From Solidesulfovibrio aerotolerans (GTDB lineage Bacteria; Desulfobacterota; Desulfovibrionia; Desulfovibrionales; Desulfovibrionaceae): 42,520 nucleotides of DNA. Every line of letters begins with the position of its first letter. Within the stretch, counting starts at the first letter, position 1. A program made the translations under genes and the position numbers. The stretch is from the NCBI RefSeq assembly GCF_009856865.1, contig NZ_WVUD01000034.1, positions 1-42,520 on the forward strand. The letters are read 5' to 3'. Shown in pieces: positions 27,137 through 36,423 of the stretch. Under the pieces are notes generated by a model that was not told the DNA's origin, did not search any database, and saw only the letters and a list, made by a program, of their open reading frames with translations.

Positions 27137-28366
27137 CTAGGCAAACATGGCGCAGATGACCTCGAAATGGGCTTCGGCCGTTTCCACCAGTTCCGGCAGA
27201 TCGGCCGGGGCCATTCCCACGGCGTTCCAGGCTGCTGGGTCGTGGCGGGGGACCAGCCGCTCGCCGCTGGAACCGGGCAGCACCGCTCCGGCGATCATGT
27301 CGGCCACGCAGATGATTGCCGGTTCAAGCGGCACTTCCCCGGTGGTTGGGGCATGGTGCCGCCACACGGCCTGCTCCAGGCTTTCGGGGAACCGCCACTT
27401 GTGCAGCAGCATGCCGCCGAGTTCGGCGTGGTTAAAGCCGAACAACTCTTGCTCCACCTCGACCAGATGCCGCCCTGTGGCGGCTGCTTCGGCCATGGAG
27501 GCCCCGGCGGCGGCCGGAACCTGTTTGTAGAGCACCAGCCGGCCGATGTCGTGCAAAAGCCCGGCCACGAAAAACCGCTCCGGGCTTGGGTCGTGCATGC
27601 GCACGGCCATGAGTTTGGCGATGAGGCCAACCCCTATCGAATGCCGCCAGAACTGGCGCAGATCGATGCATCCGGCCGGGATGTCCTTGAAAAGCGGCAG
27701 CACGGACACGCCCATGGCCAGGGTGGAGAGCTGATTGAGGCCAAGCAGCATGACCGCCCGGGACAGCGTGTCCACCGGGCCGGGAGGCAGGCCGCCGGAA
27801 ACGCGCAGGGTGCGGGCGTAAAACGCGCTGTTGACGAGTTTTAGCAGCTTGGCCGTGAGGCTTGGGTCTTTGCCGATGACGGCCGAGGCTTCTTCCACGG
27901 TGGAATTGGGGTCGCTTAAAACCTCGCGGATGCGCATGAAGACTTCGGGCAGCGACACCAGGACCGGATCGCTGGCCAGGATGGCTTCCGGGGTCGGCAC
28001 GTCGGCCAGTTTCTGCCGGCCGGCGGCCGGGGGGCGGGCCGGGCGCACGGCGGCAAGGGTCTCGGCGCGGGCCAGGGCCAGTTCGGTCAGGGTGATTACG
28101 ATGGGTTCTTCGGGTGCCAGGGGGGCAAAGCGTTGCCGTATGGTTTCCTCGGGGGTGGCCGCCGGCTCGGACGCGGCCACATCCTGGGGCTGGGCGGTGG
28201 ATTCCGGGGTGGCCTCGATTTCGCGGATGTGCCAGCCGCGCAGCCATTTCAGGTGGCTCTCGGCCAGCACTGTGCCGGCCGGCAACCGATAGCGGCCGTC
28301 GGGGCTTTCTATTTCGGCGGCGAGCACCATGCCCGCCCGGATCTGGGAAAAGGGGATCGTTGGCAT
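27137..28366 (-). CDS. HDOD domain signalling protein
   Basis: A 409-aa soluble protein. The N-terminal 55 residues (FSQIRAGMVLAAEIESPDGRYRLPAGTVL) form a small beta-rich domain often found ahead of HD-type output domains. A linker rich in Ala and Pro follows. The HDOD domain spans about residues 135-345, with SLPEVFMRIREVLSDPNSTVEEASAVIGKDPSLTAKLLKLVNSAFY at its start and LLHDIGRLVL at the HD position. HDOD proteins are usually non-enzymatic signalling scaffolds linked to c-di-GMP or two-component control, although here the HD pair itself is present. The gene is divergent from the LOG-like gene at 28598. Confidence 0.88.
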   Translation of the reverse strand: MPTIPFSQIRAGMVLAAEIESPDGRYRLPAGTVLAESHLKWLRGWHIREIEATPESTAQPQDVAASEPAATPEETIRQRFAPLAPEEPIVITLTELALARAETLAAVRPARPPAAGRQKLADVPTPEAILASDPVLVSLPEVFMRIREVLSDPNSTVEEASAVIGKDPSLTAKLLKLVNSAFYARTLRVSGGLPPGPVDTLSRAVMLLGLNQLSTLAMGVSVLPLFKDIPAGCIDLRQFWRHSIGVGLIAKLMAVRMHDPSPERFFVAGLLHDIGRLVLYKQVPAAAGASMAEAAATGRHLVEVEQELFGFNHAELGGMLLHKWRFPESLEQAVWRHHAPTTGEVPLEPAIICVADMIAGAVLPGSSGERLVPRHDPAAWNAVGMAPADLPELVETAEAHFEVICAMFA

Positions 28367-28597
28367 AGGCCGTCACTTTGCCGGGTTGGCCTCCGGCGGC
28401 GGAAGATGGGTTTCGGGCCGATCCCGGGTAAGCCAGCTTGGTTTCGGAATTTAGCAGCGCCGTGCCGGTCCGGCAAGGCCCCAGCCGCGCCCTGTGTCGC
28501 GCCCTGCCACGCCAGGGGTTCCCCCCCGCGGGCGCTTGCCGTATAAAGGCCGTCCGGTTCACGGCGGGGACGAAACCGCTGGCCGCGCGGAGGCATT

Positions 28598-30865
28598 ATG
28601 AGCGCATCACCCCTGATTACCGGCGATGGACAACTCGTCGATATCGGCGACGTCCATTACAACGACGAGCTGGCCGCGCCCCAGACCTACGGCGTCATGC
28701 GCTTTGCCCATACCAGCGATGCGCTGCGGGGGCTGGTGCGCGATCTACGCGACCGCGCCGCCCGGGAAGCCCGGCCGCTGACCGATTTCATGGACATTAG
28801 CGGACGCAGCGGCCATTCGCGCATCGGCCTGGACATCCATCTGACCGGCGAGGCGCCTATGGTCTCGGACGCGACCCGCACCGTGGAACTGCCGGTGGCG
28901 GTTACGGCCTTAAACGCCGTTTTGGCCGAGTCCTTAGCCGATCTGCGCAGTCTGTGCGGCGACGGCGGCGTGGATTTCGGGCGACTTTTTATCCCGCGCG
29001 GGCCGGCTGTGGGGCGGGCCGAAATCGCCGAGGCCATAGAGCGAGGGTGGCTTTTGCTGCCCAGCCGCCACAGCGTGGCCGAGGACGGGGTGGTTGAGAT
29101 CGTGCTGGAGAATCTGCGCTATGTACTTTCCGCGCGGCTTCTGGGCGTTGGGCGCAATTTCGCCGAGATGGTGGTCAAGGGCAAGCACGGCCTGGGCATC
29201 TTCCAGAGTCTGGCCCCCACAGGCCTGCCGGCCCGGCTGCCGGCCAAGGATTTCATGGTCGGGGCGGTGCACATCGCCCTTGGGCCGTTTACCGCCTTTC
29301 TCAACCGGCCGACCAACCGCGACGGGGTCTTTCATCTGGCCTCGCGCCTGCTCGACGGCATCCGCACCTCCGGTATCAGCACGCCGCGCCAGGTGGAGCT
29401 GTACAACAGCGGTGACGCCCCGGCCCCCACCGACGGCTTGGCCGTGCGCTTAAAGCTCTATCCGCCGGATGGGCAGGTGGCCCGGCTGGCCGAACGGGTG
29501 CTCCTCCCGGGACGCAGCCGGGAGGTGCTGGCGGCCGGGGTCGATTTCGCCGATCTGACCGACATTTTTTCCCCAACCGGCAGCCGGGCGCTTTTCGACG
29601 AAGTCGCCGCCGACCCGTCCGATGGCGGCATCTACGGCCGGGTGCTCATGCCCGGCAAGATGATCACCATTCCCTGGGAACAGGAAGAGGGTGTGTGGCT
29701 GCAGGAATTCCAGTGGCGGCTTATCTATGAATACGCCCGGGGCAACGTGCCCGAAGGGGTGCTGGAGGGCGAGGAGATTCCCAAACGGATGCGGCCGTTT
29801 CTTGACGATCTGAAGTACGTCGGCGGCGAGCAGAAACTGTCCAAGGTCTTTGTGGCCGACGCCTTGCCGCCGGCCGACACGCTTCGCGTGCTCAAGCGCA
29901 ACGGCATCGGCGTTGTCGCGGCCCGGGGCATGGGCTGTCATCCGGGCAAGGCCTGCCGGCCGCCGTTTTTCCGCATGGACCAGACCCTTTACGAAGAGTT
30001 GGTGCGACTGGAAGGCGAGGGCATGCGGTTTTATCTGCTGCTCGAATACAACGGCCATGCCCAGGTGCGGGAGTTTTTCCGGGGGCTGTGGGTGACGCGC
30101 GAGGGCAAGGAGCATTTGCCGCGCATCCATACCACCATGGCCATGTTCGGCTCGGCCTGCGACGTGCTGGGACCGGTGCTCGAGGAACCCATCGCGGCCT
30201 TTTTGCAAAAAATGCGCGACCATCCGCGTCTGGGCGAGGGGTTTGCCGTGGCCCACGGCTCGGGGCCGGGGGTCATGCGCATCGTGGACGACGCGGCAGC
30301 GGCGCTCGGCATCTTCCGTCTGGGGGTCGGCATTGACGCCGAGGAGATCGGCCAGATCCCCAATTTCGAGCCCGAGGCCGTGGCCCAGTTCACCAATCTG
30401 GCCATGAACACCCGCCAAGACATCCTGGACCGCCGCTCGCTCTTTAAAATCTTTAATCTCGGTGGTTTCGGCACCAGCTACGAGGTGAACATGGCGCTCA
30501 CCTTTTTAAAGATCGGCCAGTGCCTGCCCGCGCCCTACATTTTCATCGATCCGGTGGGCTTTGGTCCCAATGGCGAGCCGTTCTGGCGCCAGACCCTGGA
30601 GCAGTTTGCGACCCTGAGCAGCGATCTGGCCGGCGGCGGGCATGTCCTTGGGCCGCTTGGGCCGCGCTGGGTGGTCAACTGCTGCCACGAGGTGCGCACC
30701 TATGAGGAGGGCTACGCCGTCATGGCCGCCTTTGTGGACGATCCGGCCGCCTACTGGCGCGAGCGCGGCATCGCCTTTAGCCGGGTGCGCTTTGCCCGGG
30801 ACAATCTCAAAAAAGCCGGCGTGCCCATCGCCCCCTACATCGAGGAAGCGTTGGAAGGGGAATGA
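28598..30865 (+). CDS. Large protein with LOG-like C-terminal domain
   Basis: A 755-aa soluble protein. The C-terminal part (about residues 510-690) follows the LOG/lysine-decarboxylase-like Rossmann order: MAMFGSACDVLG (514), VAHGSGPGVM (551; family GGGPGIM), RQDILDRRSLF, and LGGFGTSYEV (621; family PGGxGTxxE). The catalytic-type Arg and Glu therefore appear kept, but the two glycine loops are altered. LOG enzymes release a nucleobase from nucleoside monophosphates. The N-terminal 500 residues match no family I know, so substrate and reaction are open. PpnN also fuses a LOG core to extra domains but looks different. GGAGG precedes the ATG by four bases. A TATAAA box (28542-28547) lies upstream. 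Confidence 0.72.
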   Translation: MSASPLITGDGQLVDIGDVHYNDELAAPQTYGVMRFAHTSDALRGLVRDLRDRAAREARPLTDFMDISGRSGHSRIGLDIHLTGEAPMVSDATRTVELPVAVTALNAVLAESLADLRSLCGDGGVDFGRLFIPRGPAVGRAEIAEAIERGWLLLPSRHSVAEDGVVEIVLENLRYVLSARLLGVGRNFAEMVVKGKHGLGIFQSLAPTGLPARLPAKDFMVGAVHIALGPFTAFLNRPTNRDGVFHLASRLLDGIRTSGISTPRQVELYNSGDAPAPTDGLAVRLKLYPPDGQVARLAERVLLPGRSREVLAAGVDFADLTDIFSPTGSRALFDEVAADPSDGGIYGRVLMPGKMITIPWEQEEGVWLQEFQWRLIYEYARGNVPEGVLEGEEIPKRMRPFLDDLKYVGGEQKLSKVFVADALPPADTLRVLKRNGIGVVAARGMGCHPGKACRPPFFRMDQTLYEELVRLEGEGMRFYLLLEYNGHAQVREFFRGLWVTREGKEHLPRIHTTMAMFGSACDVLGPVLEEPIAAFLQKMRDHPRLGEGFAVAHGSGPGVMRIVDDAAAALGIFRLGVGIDAEEIGQIPNFEPEAVAQFTNLAMNTRQDILDRRSLFKIFNLGGFGTSYEVNMALTFLKIGQCLPAPYIFIDPVGFGPNGEPFWRQTLEQFATLSSDLAGGGHVLGPLGPRWVVNCCHEVRTYEEGYAVMAAFVDDPAAYWRERGIAFSRVRFARDNLKKAGVPIAPYIEEALEGE

Positions 30866-30985
30866 TTGCCCAAGAGACTCTTTTTTCGAGAGCGGCGTGG
30901 CCCCGGCAGCGCCCAGCCCTCTGCTGCTGGCGAGCTGTTCCCCGGCCGGCGGCGCTGTTTGCTCCAGCAACCGGCGGCCGGCAAT

Positions 30986-31006
30986 GCTGCGGCCTTGGGC
31001 CGCAGC
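30986..31006 (+). other. 9-bp triloop hairpin upstream of lrgA
   Basis: GCTGCGGCC and GGCCGCAGC are perfect arms around TTG. It lies 112 bp before the LrgA start, in the 252-bp gap after the LOG-like gene. It lacks a T run. It may be a leader structure or the remains of a terminator. Confidence 0.4.
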
Positions 31007-31117
31007 GCTGACATTGTGCCGCCAGCCCGCACAGGACTTGTCTCCAAGAGGCGGCCGGCGTATGGAGCCGTGCGCCGGGCGCCTTTGCACCCCGGGCGGC
31101 GAAGCAAGGCGGGAACC

Positions 31118-31474
31118 ATGCGTATTCTGAAGTATCTGGGCCAGCTGGGCATCCTGTGGGGCGTGTATCTTGCCGGCCGGTGGCTCACCGAGGCTCTGGC
31201 CCTGCCTGTGCCGGCCAATGTCGTCGGCGTGGTGTTGCTGTTCACCCTGCTGTGTCTGGGCCTGGTCAAGCTTGCCTCTGTGGCCGAAACAGCGGATTTC
31301 CTGCTGCGCCATCTGGTTTTTTTCTTCATTCCCATTGCCGTGGGCCTCATGGACTGGGGCGGGGTCTTTTACCAGTATGGGCTGGTATTGCTGGCTGCCG
31401 TGGTGGTCAGTTCGGTGCTGCCGTTTTTTGCGGTGGGATTTTTGACCTTGTTTTTGCACCGCAGGGGAGCCTGA
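31118..31474 (+). CDS. lrgA: LrgA/CidA family holin-like protein
   Basis: A 118-aa membrane protein with four hydrophobic segments, the standard LrgA/CidA size. It shows the family pattern LPVPANVVGVVLLFTLLCLG, FFFIPIAVGLMDW, and a C-terminal strongly hydrophobic helix. LrgA and LrgB form a membrane module linked to murein hydrolase control and to transport of glycolate or pyruvate in different organisms. The start at 31118 is chosen because the family homology begins there; the upstream open stretch is not protein-like. lrgB follows after 1 bp. Confidence 0.85.
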   Translation: MRILKYLGQLGILWGVYLAGRWLTEALALPVPANVVGVVLLFTLLCLGLVKLASVAETADFLLRHLVFFFIPIAVGLMDWGGVFYQYGLVLLAAVVVSSVLPFFAVGFLTLFLHRRGA

Positions 31475-31475
31475 G

Positions 31476-32171
31476 ATGGACAACCCGCTCCTGCTGGCAA
31501 GCTTTATTGCCCTGACCGTGGCCACGTATCTGGCCTGCCGGCGGCTTTATCTGACGGTCAACCACCCCTTGCTCAATGTCGTGGCCTTAAGCGCCGGCAT
31601 CATCATTGCGGTGTTGGCCGCCTGCGATCTGCCCTACACCGTTTACGCCCCGGCCCGCGATGTCATGACCACGCTGCTCGGTCCGGCGACGGTTGGCCTG
31701 GCCGTGCCGCTCTATCGCCACCGTGCGCTCCTGCGCAGCCACGGGCTGGCCATCCTGGCCAGCGTGGGGCTCGGGGCCTTTCTGGCCATGCTGTCGGCCG
31801 GGTTGATCGCCAGCCTGGGGGGACTGCCCCGGGAGGTGGTGGTCTCCATCCTGCCCAAGGGCGTCTCCATTCCCTTTGCCGTGGAAATCTCGCGGATTTA
31901 TGAGGGGATACCGGCGCTGAGCGCCGCCTTTGTGGTGGCAACCGGCACGTTGGGGTCGCTTTTGGGCGGTTGGTTATTGAGCCGCGTCGGCATCGGCCAC
32001 CCCGTGGCCCGGGGGTTGGCCCTGGGGACGGTGTCCCATGCCCAGGGCACGGCCACAGCACTCATGGAAGGCGAACAGCAAGGGGCCATGGCCGGGCTGG
32101 CCATGATTTTGGCCGGCATTTTTACGGCCGGCTTTGCGCCGCTGGTGGTGCGCCTGCTTGGTTTGCTCTGA
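31476..32171 (+). CDS. lrgB: LrgB/CidB family membrane protein
   Basis: A 231-aa polytopic membrane protein of usual LrgB length. Typical motifs are LLGPATVGLAVPLYRHR, LPKGVSIPFAVEIS (family KSVTTPIA position), ATGTLGSLLGGWLL and SHAQGTATALMEGEQQGAMAGLAM, the conserved C-terminal block. It forms the LrgAB pair with the gene directly upstream (ATG almost touching the lrgA stop, GGGGAG ribosome binding site). A transport role is inferred from the family. Confidence 0.88.
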   Translation: MDNPLLLASFIALTVATYLACRRLYLTVNHPLLNVVALSAGIIIAVLAACDLPYTVYAPARDVMTTLLGPATVGLAVPLYRHRALLRSHGLAILASVGLGAFLAMLSAGLIASLGGLPREVVVSILPKGVSIPFAVEISRIYEGIPALSAAFVVATGTLGSLLGGWLLSRVGIGHPVARGLALGTVSHAQGTATALMEGEQQGAMAGLAMILAGIFTAGFAPLVVRLLGLL

Positions 32172-32597
32172 GCAATTCGTGCCGGCGCTCTGGTCTGCCG
32201 ACAGCTCGTAAAGCAGGCTTTTCGCGGAATAATTGCTGCTCCCTGGGCTGGAAGCGGGGCAGATCGAGGCCAGTTTTTTTAGCCGTAAGAGCCGCGTTGG
32301 GCAAATGCGGCCAAGCCGCCCGGCCGCGTCGCGTTGGCCGGAGAGCCTCCCGTTCGTCTGACGCAGCGCCGTCTGCATGGTGGCTGTTGTCCCGTTCGTG
32401 CAGTTCCTTTTCCGTCAGGATGCGTTGCGGCAGCGCTACACTCGCCGGGTGTGGCGCGCATTCCTTCTTGGGTCGGCCCCGACCGGACGCACCGCTTGGC
32501 AGTGAACCAGCCCGGTGATGGCGTCGCCGCAGGTTTGGAACTGCCAGGCTCGTGCGGGTATTTCTTCTTGGTGGTTTTTGTGATATAAGTGGTAGTT
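32172..32597. other. Intergenic region between lrgB and the hybrid kinase
   Basis: About 426 bp without a supportable gene. AGCAATT (32171-32177) and AATTGCT (32231-32237) are inverted 7-bp arms after lrgB. TATAAG at 32584-32589 with a TG extension and TTTCTT 17 bp upstream resembles a promoter for the kinase, but it would leave almost no 5' leader before the ATG at 32598. Confidence 0.4.
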
Positions 32598-35489
32598 ATG
32601 AAGTTCACCATGAAGCGATTGGTGCCATGCCTGCCGGGTTTTCTTCTGCTGCTTTTCTTTCTGCTTGTTGCAGGTGTGGACGCTTTTGCGCACCGACTGC
32701 TGCAATCTGGCAGCGAGTTGGACTATCCCCCGTTTGCCCTGGTTACGCCGACCGGCGAGGCTGAAGGGTTTTCCGTTGAGTTGCTCAAGGCCGTGGTACA
32801 GTCCGTTGACATGGACGTTAATTTTCACACCGGACCCTGGCAGCGCATCAAGCAGGAACTGATTGACGGAAAAATCGATGTTCTGCCGTTTGTTTCTGAC
32901 ACGAAAGAGCGGGCGCAGTATTTCGATTTCACCATACCGTATGTTAAGATGCATGGCACAATTTTTGTCCGCAAAGGGGACAAACGCATCCGTGGCGAGA
33001 ATGATTTAAAGGACAAAGAAGTTGTCGTCATGCAAGGCGATGTCTCCCACGAGTATGCTTTGCGTCGAAATTTGTCGAACCATTTGGTGCTGACAAAGGA
33101 TTTTGCCGAGGCGTTCCGTCTGCTTGCCAGCGGTAGGCATGACGCCGTCATTGCGCAGCAGATCGTCGGCTGGCAGCTTGTCAGGCAGCTTGGCCTGTCC
33201 AATCTGGTCGATGTCAGCGTCCTCCATGACCAAAGCCTCAGGCCGTTCGGCAAGCCGCTGGCGGATTTCGAGCAAAAATTCTGCATTGCCGTCAGGAAGG
33301 GGGACTCCGAACTGCTGGCCCTGCTCAATGAAGGGTTGGCCACGGTCATTGCCAACGGGACCTACGACGCCTTGTACGCCAAGTGGTTCGGGCCGATTCT
33401 GCCTGCCCGGGCTGTCGATCCCACGGCCCTGGCGCGCGCCCTCGCCTTCACGCTGGTCCCGTGCCTTTTGCTTCTGTCCCTGGCCGGCCTGTGGTATTTG
33501 CGGCGGGAGGTGCGGCGCAAGACATTGAGTCTGCGCCAGGAAATCGAAGAGCGCAAACGGGTCGAAGCCGAGCTGCGCATCATTGCCGACAGCATCTATG
33601 ATTGGGAATACTGGCGGGCGCCGGACGGAGGCTACCTCTGGGTGTCGCCCTCCTGCCAGACCATGACCGGGTATACGGCGCAGCAATTCACCGGCGAATC
33701 TGCCCAAAAAATCCTCCACATGGTTCACCCCGAAGATAAACCCATCTGGGAGCGTCATCTGCTGGAGGTGGACAGCCGGCACCCGGAACACCGGGAGCTT
33801 GATCTGCGCATCGTAACGGCCGCCGGCGAGGTCGTCTGGATCAGCCATACCTGCAAACCCATTTTTGACGCCGACGGGACATACCGGGGACGCCGGGGGT
33901 GCAACCGCGACATCACCAGACGCAAATGGGCCGAGGCGGCCCTGGCCCAAAGCGAAGAACGTTACCGGCTGCTGTTTGCCAATGCCGGGGACGCCATCTA
34001 TCTCTCCGATGCCGACGGCCGGCTGGTCGACGTCAACGAGGAGGCGTCCCGCCAGACGGGCTTTTCCCGCGAGGAATTGACGCGCATGGCAGTGTACGAC
34101 GTCGACGCCAATGAGACGGCGCAGAGTTTTGCCACCTTTACCCGGGAGTTGGCCACGCACAACTCCTGGGCCTTTGAGGCGCAGCATCGCCAAAAGGGGG
34201 GAGACGTCTTTCCCGTCGAAATCAAGGGCGTGCGGTTGGATACGAAGGCCGGCCCGCTGGTCATGGGCATCGTTCGAAACATTTCCGAGCGAAAATTGGC
34301 CGAGACAAAGCTCCTGGCGATGAAGGAGCGTGCCGAAGCAGCCAGCAAGTCGAAATCCGAGTTCCTGGCCAACATGAGCCACGAGATCCGCACACCCCTC
34401 AACGGCGTGCTGGGGATGCTCCAACTGCTGCAGTTAACCGAGCCCACGGCGGAGCAGCAGGAATACCTGCTCGGTGCCGTCAAATCGGCCAAACGCCTGA
34501 CCCGCCTGCTGGCCGATATCCTCGACCTTTCGCGTATCGAGGCCGGGAAGATGCGGATCGACCAGGTGCCGTGGACCATGGACAGCCTCAGGGAATCCAT
34601 CCTGGAACTGTTTTGGCCTGCGGCCCGGGAAAAGGGTCTGGCCTTGGATTTCACCATTGATCCGGGTATTGCGCCACGTCTGCTTGGCGACGAGGCCAGG
34701 GTGCGCCAGATTTTATTTAATTTGGTGGGCAATGCGCTCAAGTTCACGGATCAGGGGAGCGTCACGGTCACGGCGACGCCCCTGTCCGGCACAGGCCGCG
34801 CCGATGCGCGGATTCTTTTCAGGGTGCGCGATACCGGCATCGGCATCTCCGACGCGGAGCTTTCCAGCATCTTCGATCCGTTCGTCCAGGCCGAAGACTC
34901 CTATACCCGTCCTTTCCAGGGAGCCGGCCTTGGCCTTTCCATTGTGCGCAAGCTGGTGCGGCTCATGCACGGCGCACTTGCCGTCGACAACACCCCGGGG
35001 GAAGGAACGACGATCTATTTGGTCCTGCCCTTCGGGCTGCCGCGTGCCGCGGCGGACCTTTCGGCCGATGCGGCGTCATCGGGTCCGCCCCGGGACACTA
35101 TGCCGTTGCGCATCCTGATCGCCGAGGATGACGATACAAGTCGTGTCGCCGGCCGGCGTATGCTTGAAAAGCGCGGCCACGCCGTGACCACGGCCGTTGA
35201 CGGGCAGGATGCACTCAACATCCTTGAAAAACAGGATTTTGATCTGATTCTTATGGACATCCAGATGCCGGTCCTGGACGGCGTGGCCGCTGTCAGGGCG
35301 ATCCGGGGGTCCGGGACGTTCGACGACAAGGCCGGTATCCCGATTATCGCCATGACCTCGTATGCCATGGCCGGCGACAGGGAAAAATTTCTGGCCGCCG
35401 GCCTGGATGATTATATTGCAAAACCAGTTGACGCCGCAGAACTCAATAACGTCGTAGCGCGCGTCATGGCCCTTAAACGGCAGGTTTGA
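32598..35489 (+). CDS. Hybrid sensor histidine kinase with periplasmic solute-binding sensor
   Basis: A 963-aa multidomain kinase. It has a signal peptide or first membrane anchor (about residues 1-28), then a periplasmic SBP_bac_3-like domain (about 35-265; SELDYPPFALVTPTGEAEGF, IDVLPFVSDTKERAQYFDFT). One membrane segment (about 275-300), two PAS domains (about 330-440 and 455-570) and a HisKA domain with His595 in [11 protein letters not shown] follow. Next are the HATPase domain (N box NLVGNALKF about 710, then DTGIGIS and GAGLGLSIV) and a C-terminal receiver with Asp887 in LMDIQMPVLDG. It should sense a small amino-acid-like ligand and phosphorylate its own receiver. It is not next to a separate response regulator. 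An in-frame ATG at 32610 is an alternative start. Confidence 0.93.
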   Translation: MKFTMKRLVPCLPGFLLLLFFLLVAGVDAFAHRLLQSGSELDYPPFALVTPTGEAEGFSVELLKAVVQSVDMDVNFHTGPWQRIKQELIDGKIDVLPFVSDTKERAQYFDFTIPYVKMHGTIFVRKGDKRIRGENDLKDKEVVVMQGDVSHEYALRRNLSNHLVLTKDFAEAFRLLASGRHDAVIAQQIVGWQLVRQLGLSNLVDVSVLHDQSLRPFGKPLADFEQKFCIAVRKGDSELLALLNEGLATVIANGTYDALYAKWFGPILPARAVDPTALARALAFTLVPCLLLLSLAGLWYLRREVRRKTLSLRQEIEERKRVEAELRIIADSIYDWEYWRAPDGGYLWVSPSCQTMTGYTAQQFTGESAQKILHMVHPEDKPIWERHLLEVDSRHPEHRELDLRIVTAAGEVVWISHTCKPIFDADGTYRGRRGCNRDITRRKWAEAALAQSEERYRLLFANAGDAIYLSDADGRLVDVNEEASRQTGFSREELTRMAVYDVDANETAQSFATFTRELATHNSWAFEAQHRQKGGDVFPVEIKGVRLDTKAGPLVMGIVRNISERKLAETKLLAMKERAEAASKSKSEFLANMSHEIRTPLNGVLGMLQLLQLTEPTAEQQEYLLGAVKSAKRLTRLLADILDLSRIEAGKMRIDQVPWTMDSLRESILELFWPAAREKGLALDFTIDPGIAPRLLGDEARVRQILFNLVGNALKFTDQGSVTVTATPLSGTGRADARILFRVRDTGIGISDAELSSIFDPFVQAEDSYTRPFQGAGLGLSIVRKLVRLMHGALAVDNTPGEGTTIYLVLPFGLPRAAADLSADAASSGPPRDTMPLRILIAEDDDTSRVAGRRMLEKRGHAVTTAVDGQDALNILEKQDFDLILMDIQMPVLDGVAAVRAIRGSGTFDDKAGIPIIAMTSYAMAGDREKFLAAGLDDYIAKPVDAAELNNVVARVMALKRQV

Positions 35490-35497
35490 CTGTTATA

Positions 35498-35605
35498 GGA
35501 GAAAAAGCTGGCAGCCGGGCAGCTCGATTGTATCGGAAAACAGGTTCGGCAGAGGAACGCCACAACCGCGCTGCGCAGGGCATGGCCCACAAGCGGCAGG
35601 CTTGA
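35498..35605 (+). pseudogene. Decayed tandem copy of the hybrid-kinase 3' end
   Basis: This stretch aligns with the last 100 bp of the kinase gene just upstream. A frame here reads EKKLAAGQLDCIGKQV, matching EKFLAAGLDDYIAKPV of the intact receiver. The last 24 bp (35582-35605) match 35466-35489 at 20 of 24 positions, including the stop (MAHKRQA against MALKRQV). Small indels break the frame. It is a relic of a tandem duplication or of a second, related receiver gene. It does not encode a functional product. Confidence 0.6.
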
Positions 35606-35889
35606 TCTTTGCTCATAAAGAAGCAATGATAACAAAATCATAAATGGGATGGCGGCAAGCGTTATGGGCGAGCCCGGGAGGCGAAACGGGACAGCATTTA
35701 TATTGCAGTCTAATTCCCACATAGCTGTATTATTCGCTTGTATTGCCTGACAAACTTCGATTGCTTAAAAAGATTTTTTGATGCTGATGCAGGGAAGACC
35801 AAGGACGCGACTGTTGCGGACCGGAGTTGTATTGCCGGGAAAAGAGCTGCGAGCCATCCGCCCCATCGGAAAAAAAATGGAAAACCCAG

Positions 35890-36170
35890 CTGATCTATCG
35901 CTGCGGCGCGAATTGTTTTCCAACTAAATAACTACAGCCGGACTGCTGCTCCTGTTGCTCCTTGTGCTGGCCAGCTAAGGCGTGGTGGTTGCCCTTCTGC
36001 TGCGTCAGTACGGACGCAGTACCATTGCCAGGCCCTCTACAAGGCGGAAGCAACGCTGCGCGACAGCCGGAATTGCAGGCCGTCACCCTGGGCAGCATTG
36101 GCGACGCGGTGATCGCCGTCGATGTCCGGGGTCGGGTGACGCTTTTTCATGCGGCGGCCGAGGTTTCCCA
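35890..36170 (+). pseudogene. Broken TM-PAS sensor kinase fragment
   Basis: Pieces of one protein are spread over all three frames: a membrane helix (TTAGLLLLLLLVLAS, stop, GVVVALLLRQYG), a coiled-coil linker (QALYKAEATLRDSR) and the start of a PAS domain (LQAVTLGSIGDAVIAVD, then RGRVTLFHAAAEV). At least one in-frame stop and two frameshifts separate them. The homology stops near 36170, where the AT-rich region begins, so the rest of the kinase is missing. This looks like a gene truncated by the insertion or deletion that created the island edge. Confidence 0.6.
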
Positions 36171-36423
36171 CTCAAGCCCCTTTTTTGAGTATCCAGTGCT
36201 CCCAAACGTGGGTTGAGACTTTTTCATTTACCACCATCGGTCAATTCCTAGCTCTTATGTGCCATTCCATCGCCACTTTGGTTTTAAATGACACGCAGCT
36301 ATTTCATCTGGAAACCGTATGGAATTCGTGCGATTCAAATCGAATAACTATTGTCTAACATCATGTTTTTACAGTAGATTTTTTCACATGGCAGGTGATG
36401 CCCCGTTCTGGTAAAACGACGGC
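36171..36423. other. Left edge of AT-rich region
   Basis: Base composition drops sharply here compared with the dcw region. No gene, tRNA or recognisable insertion-sequence end was found. CTCAA and TTGAG are inverted at about 36172-36190, next to the point where the kinase fragment ends. Confidence 0.4.

Noticed and set aside
30880-30900. AAGAG-A-CTCTT followed by T's after the LOG-like gene
   Set aside because: The loop would be too small and the stem too short for a working terminator.
30866-31117. Upstream extension of LrgA by 84 residues
   Set aside because: The extra part is Arg/Pro-rich, contains the triloop hairpin and does not resemble any LrgA N-terminus.
33006-34424. Long minus-strand frame inside the hybrid kinase
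   Set aside because: It is antisense to clear SBP, PAS and HisKA coding sequence, and has low-complexity His/Gly/Gln content.
35411-35722. Minus-strand 103-codon frame downstream of the hybrid kinase
   Set aside because: It overlaps the kinase 3' end and its decayed duplicate, which explain the sequence better.
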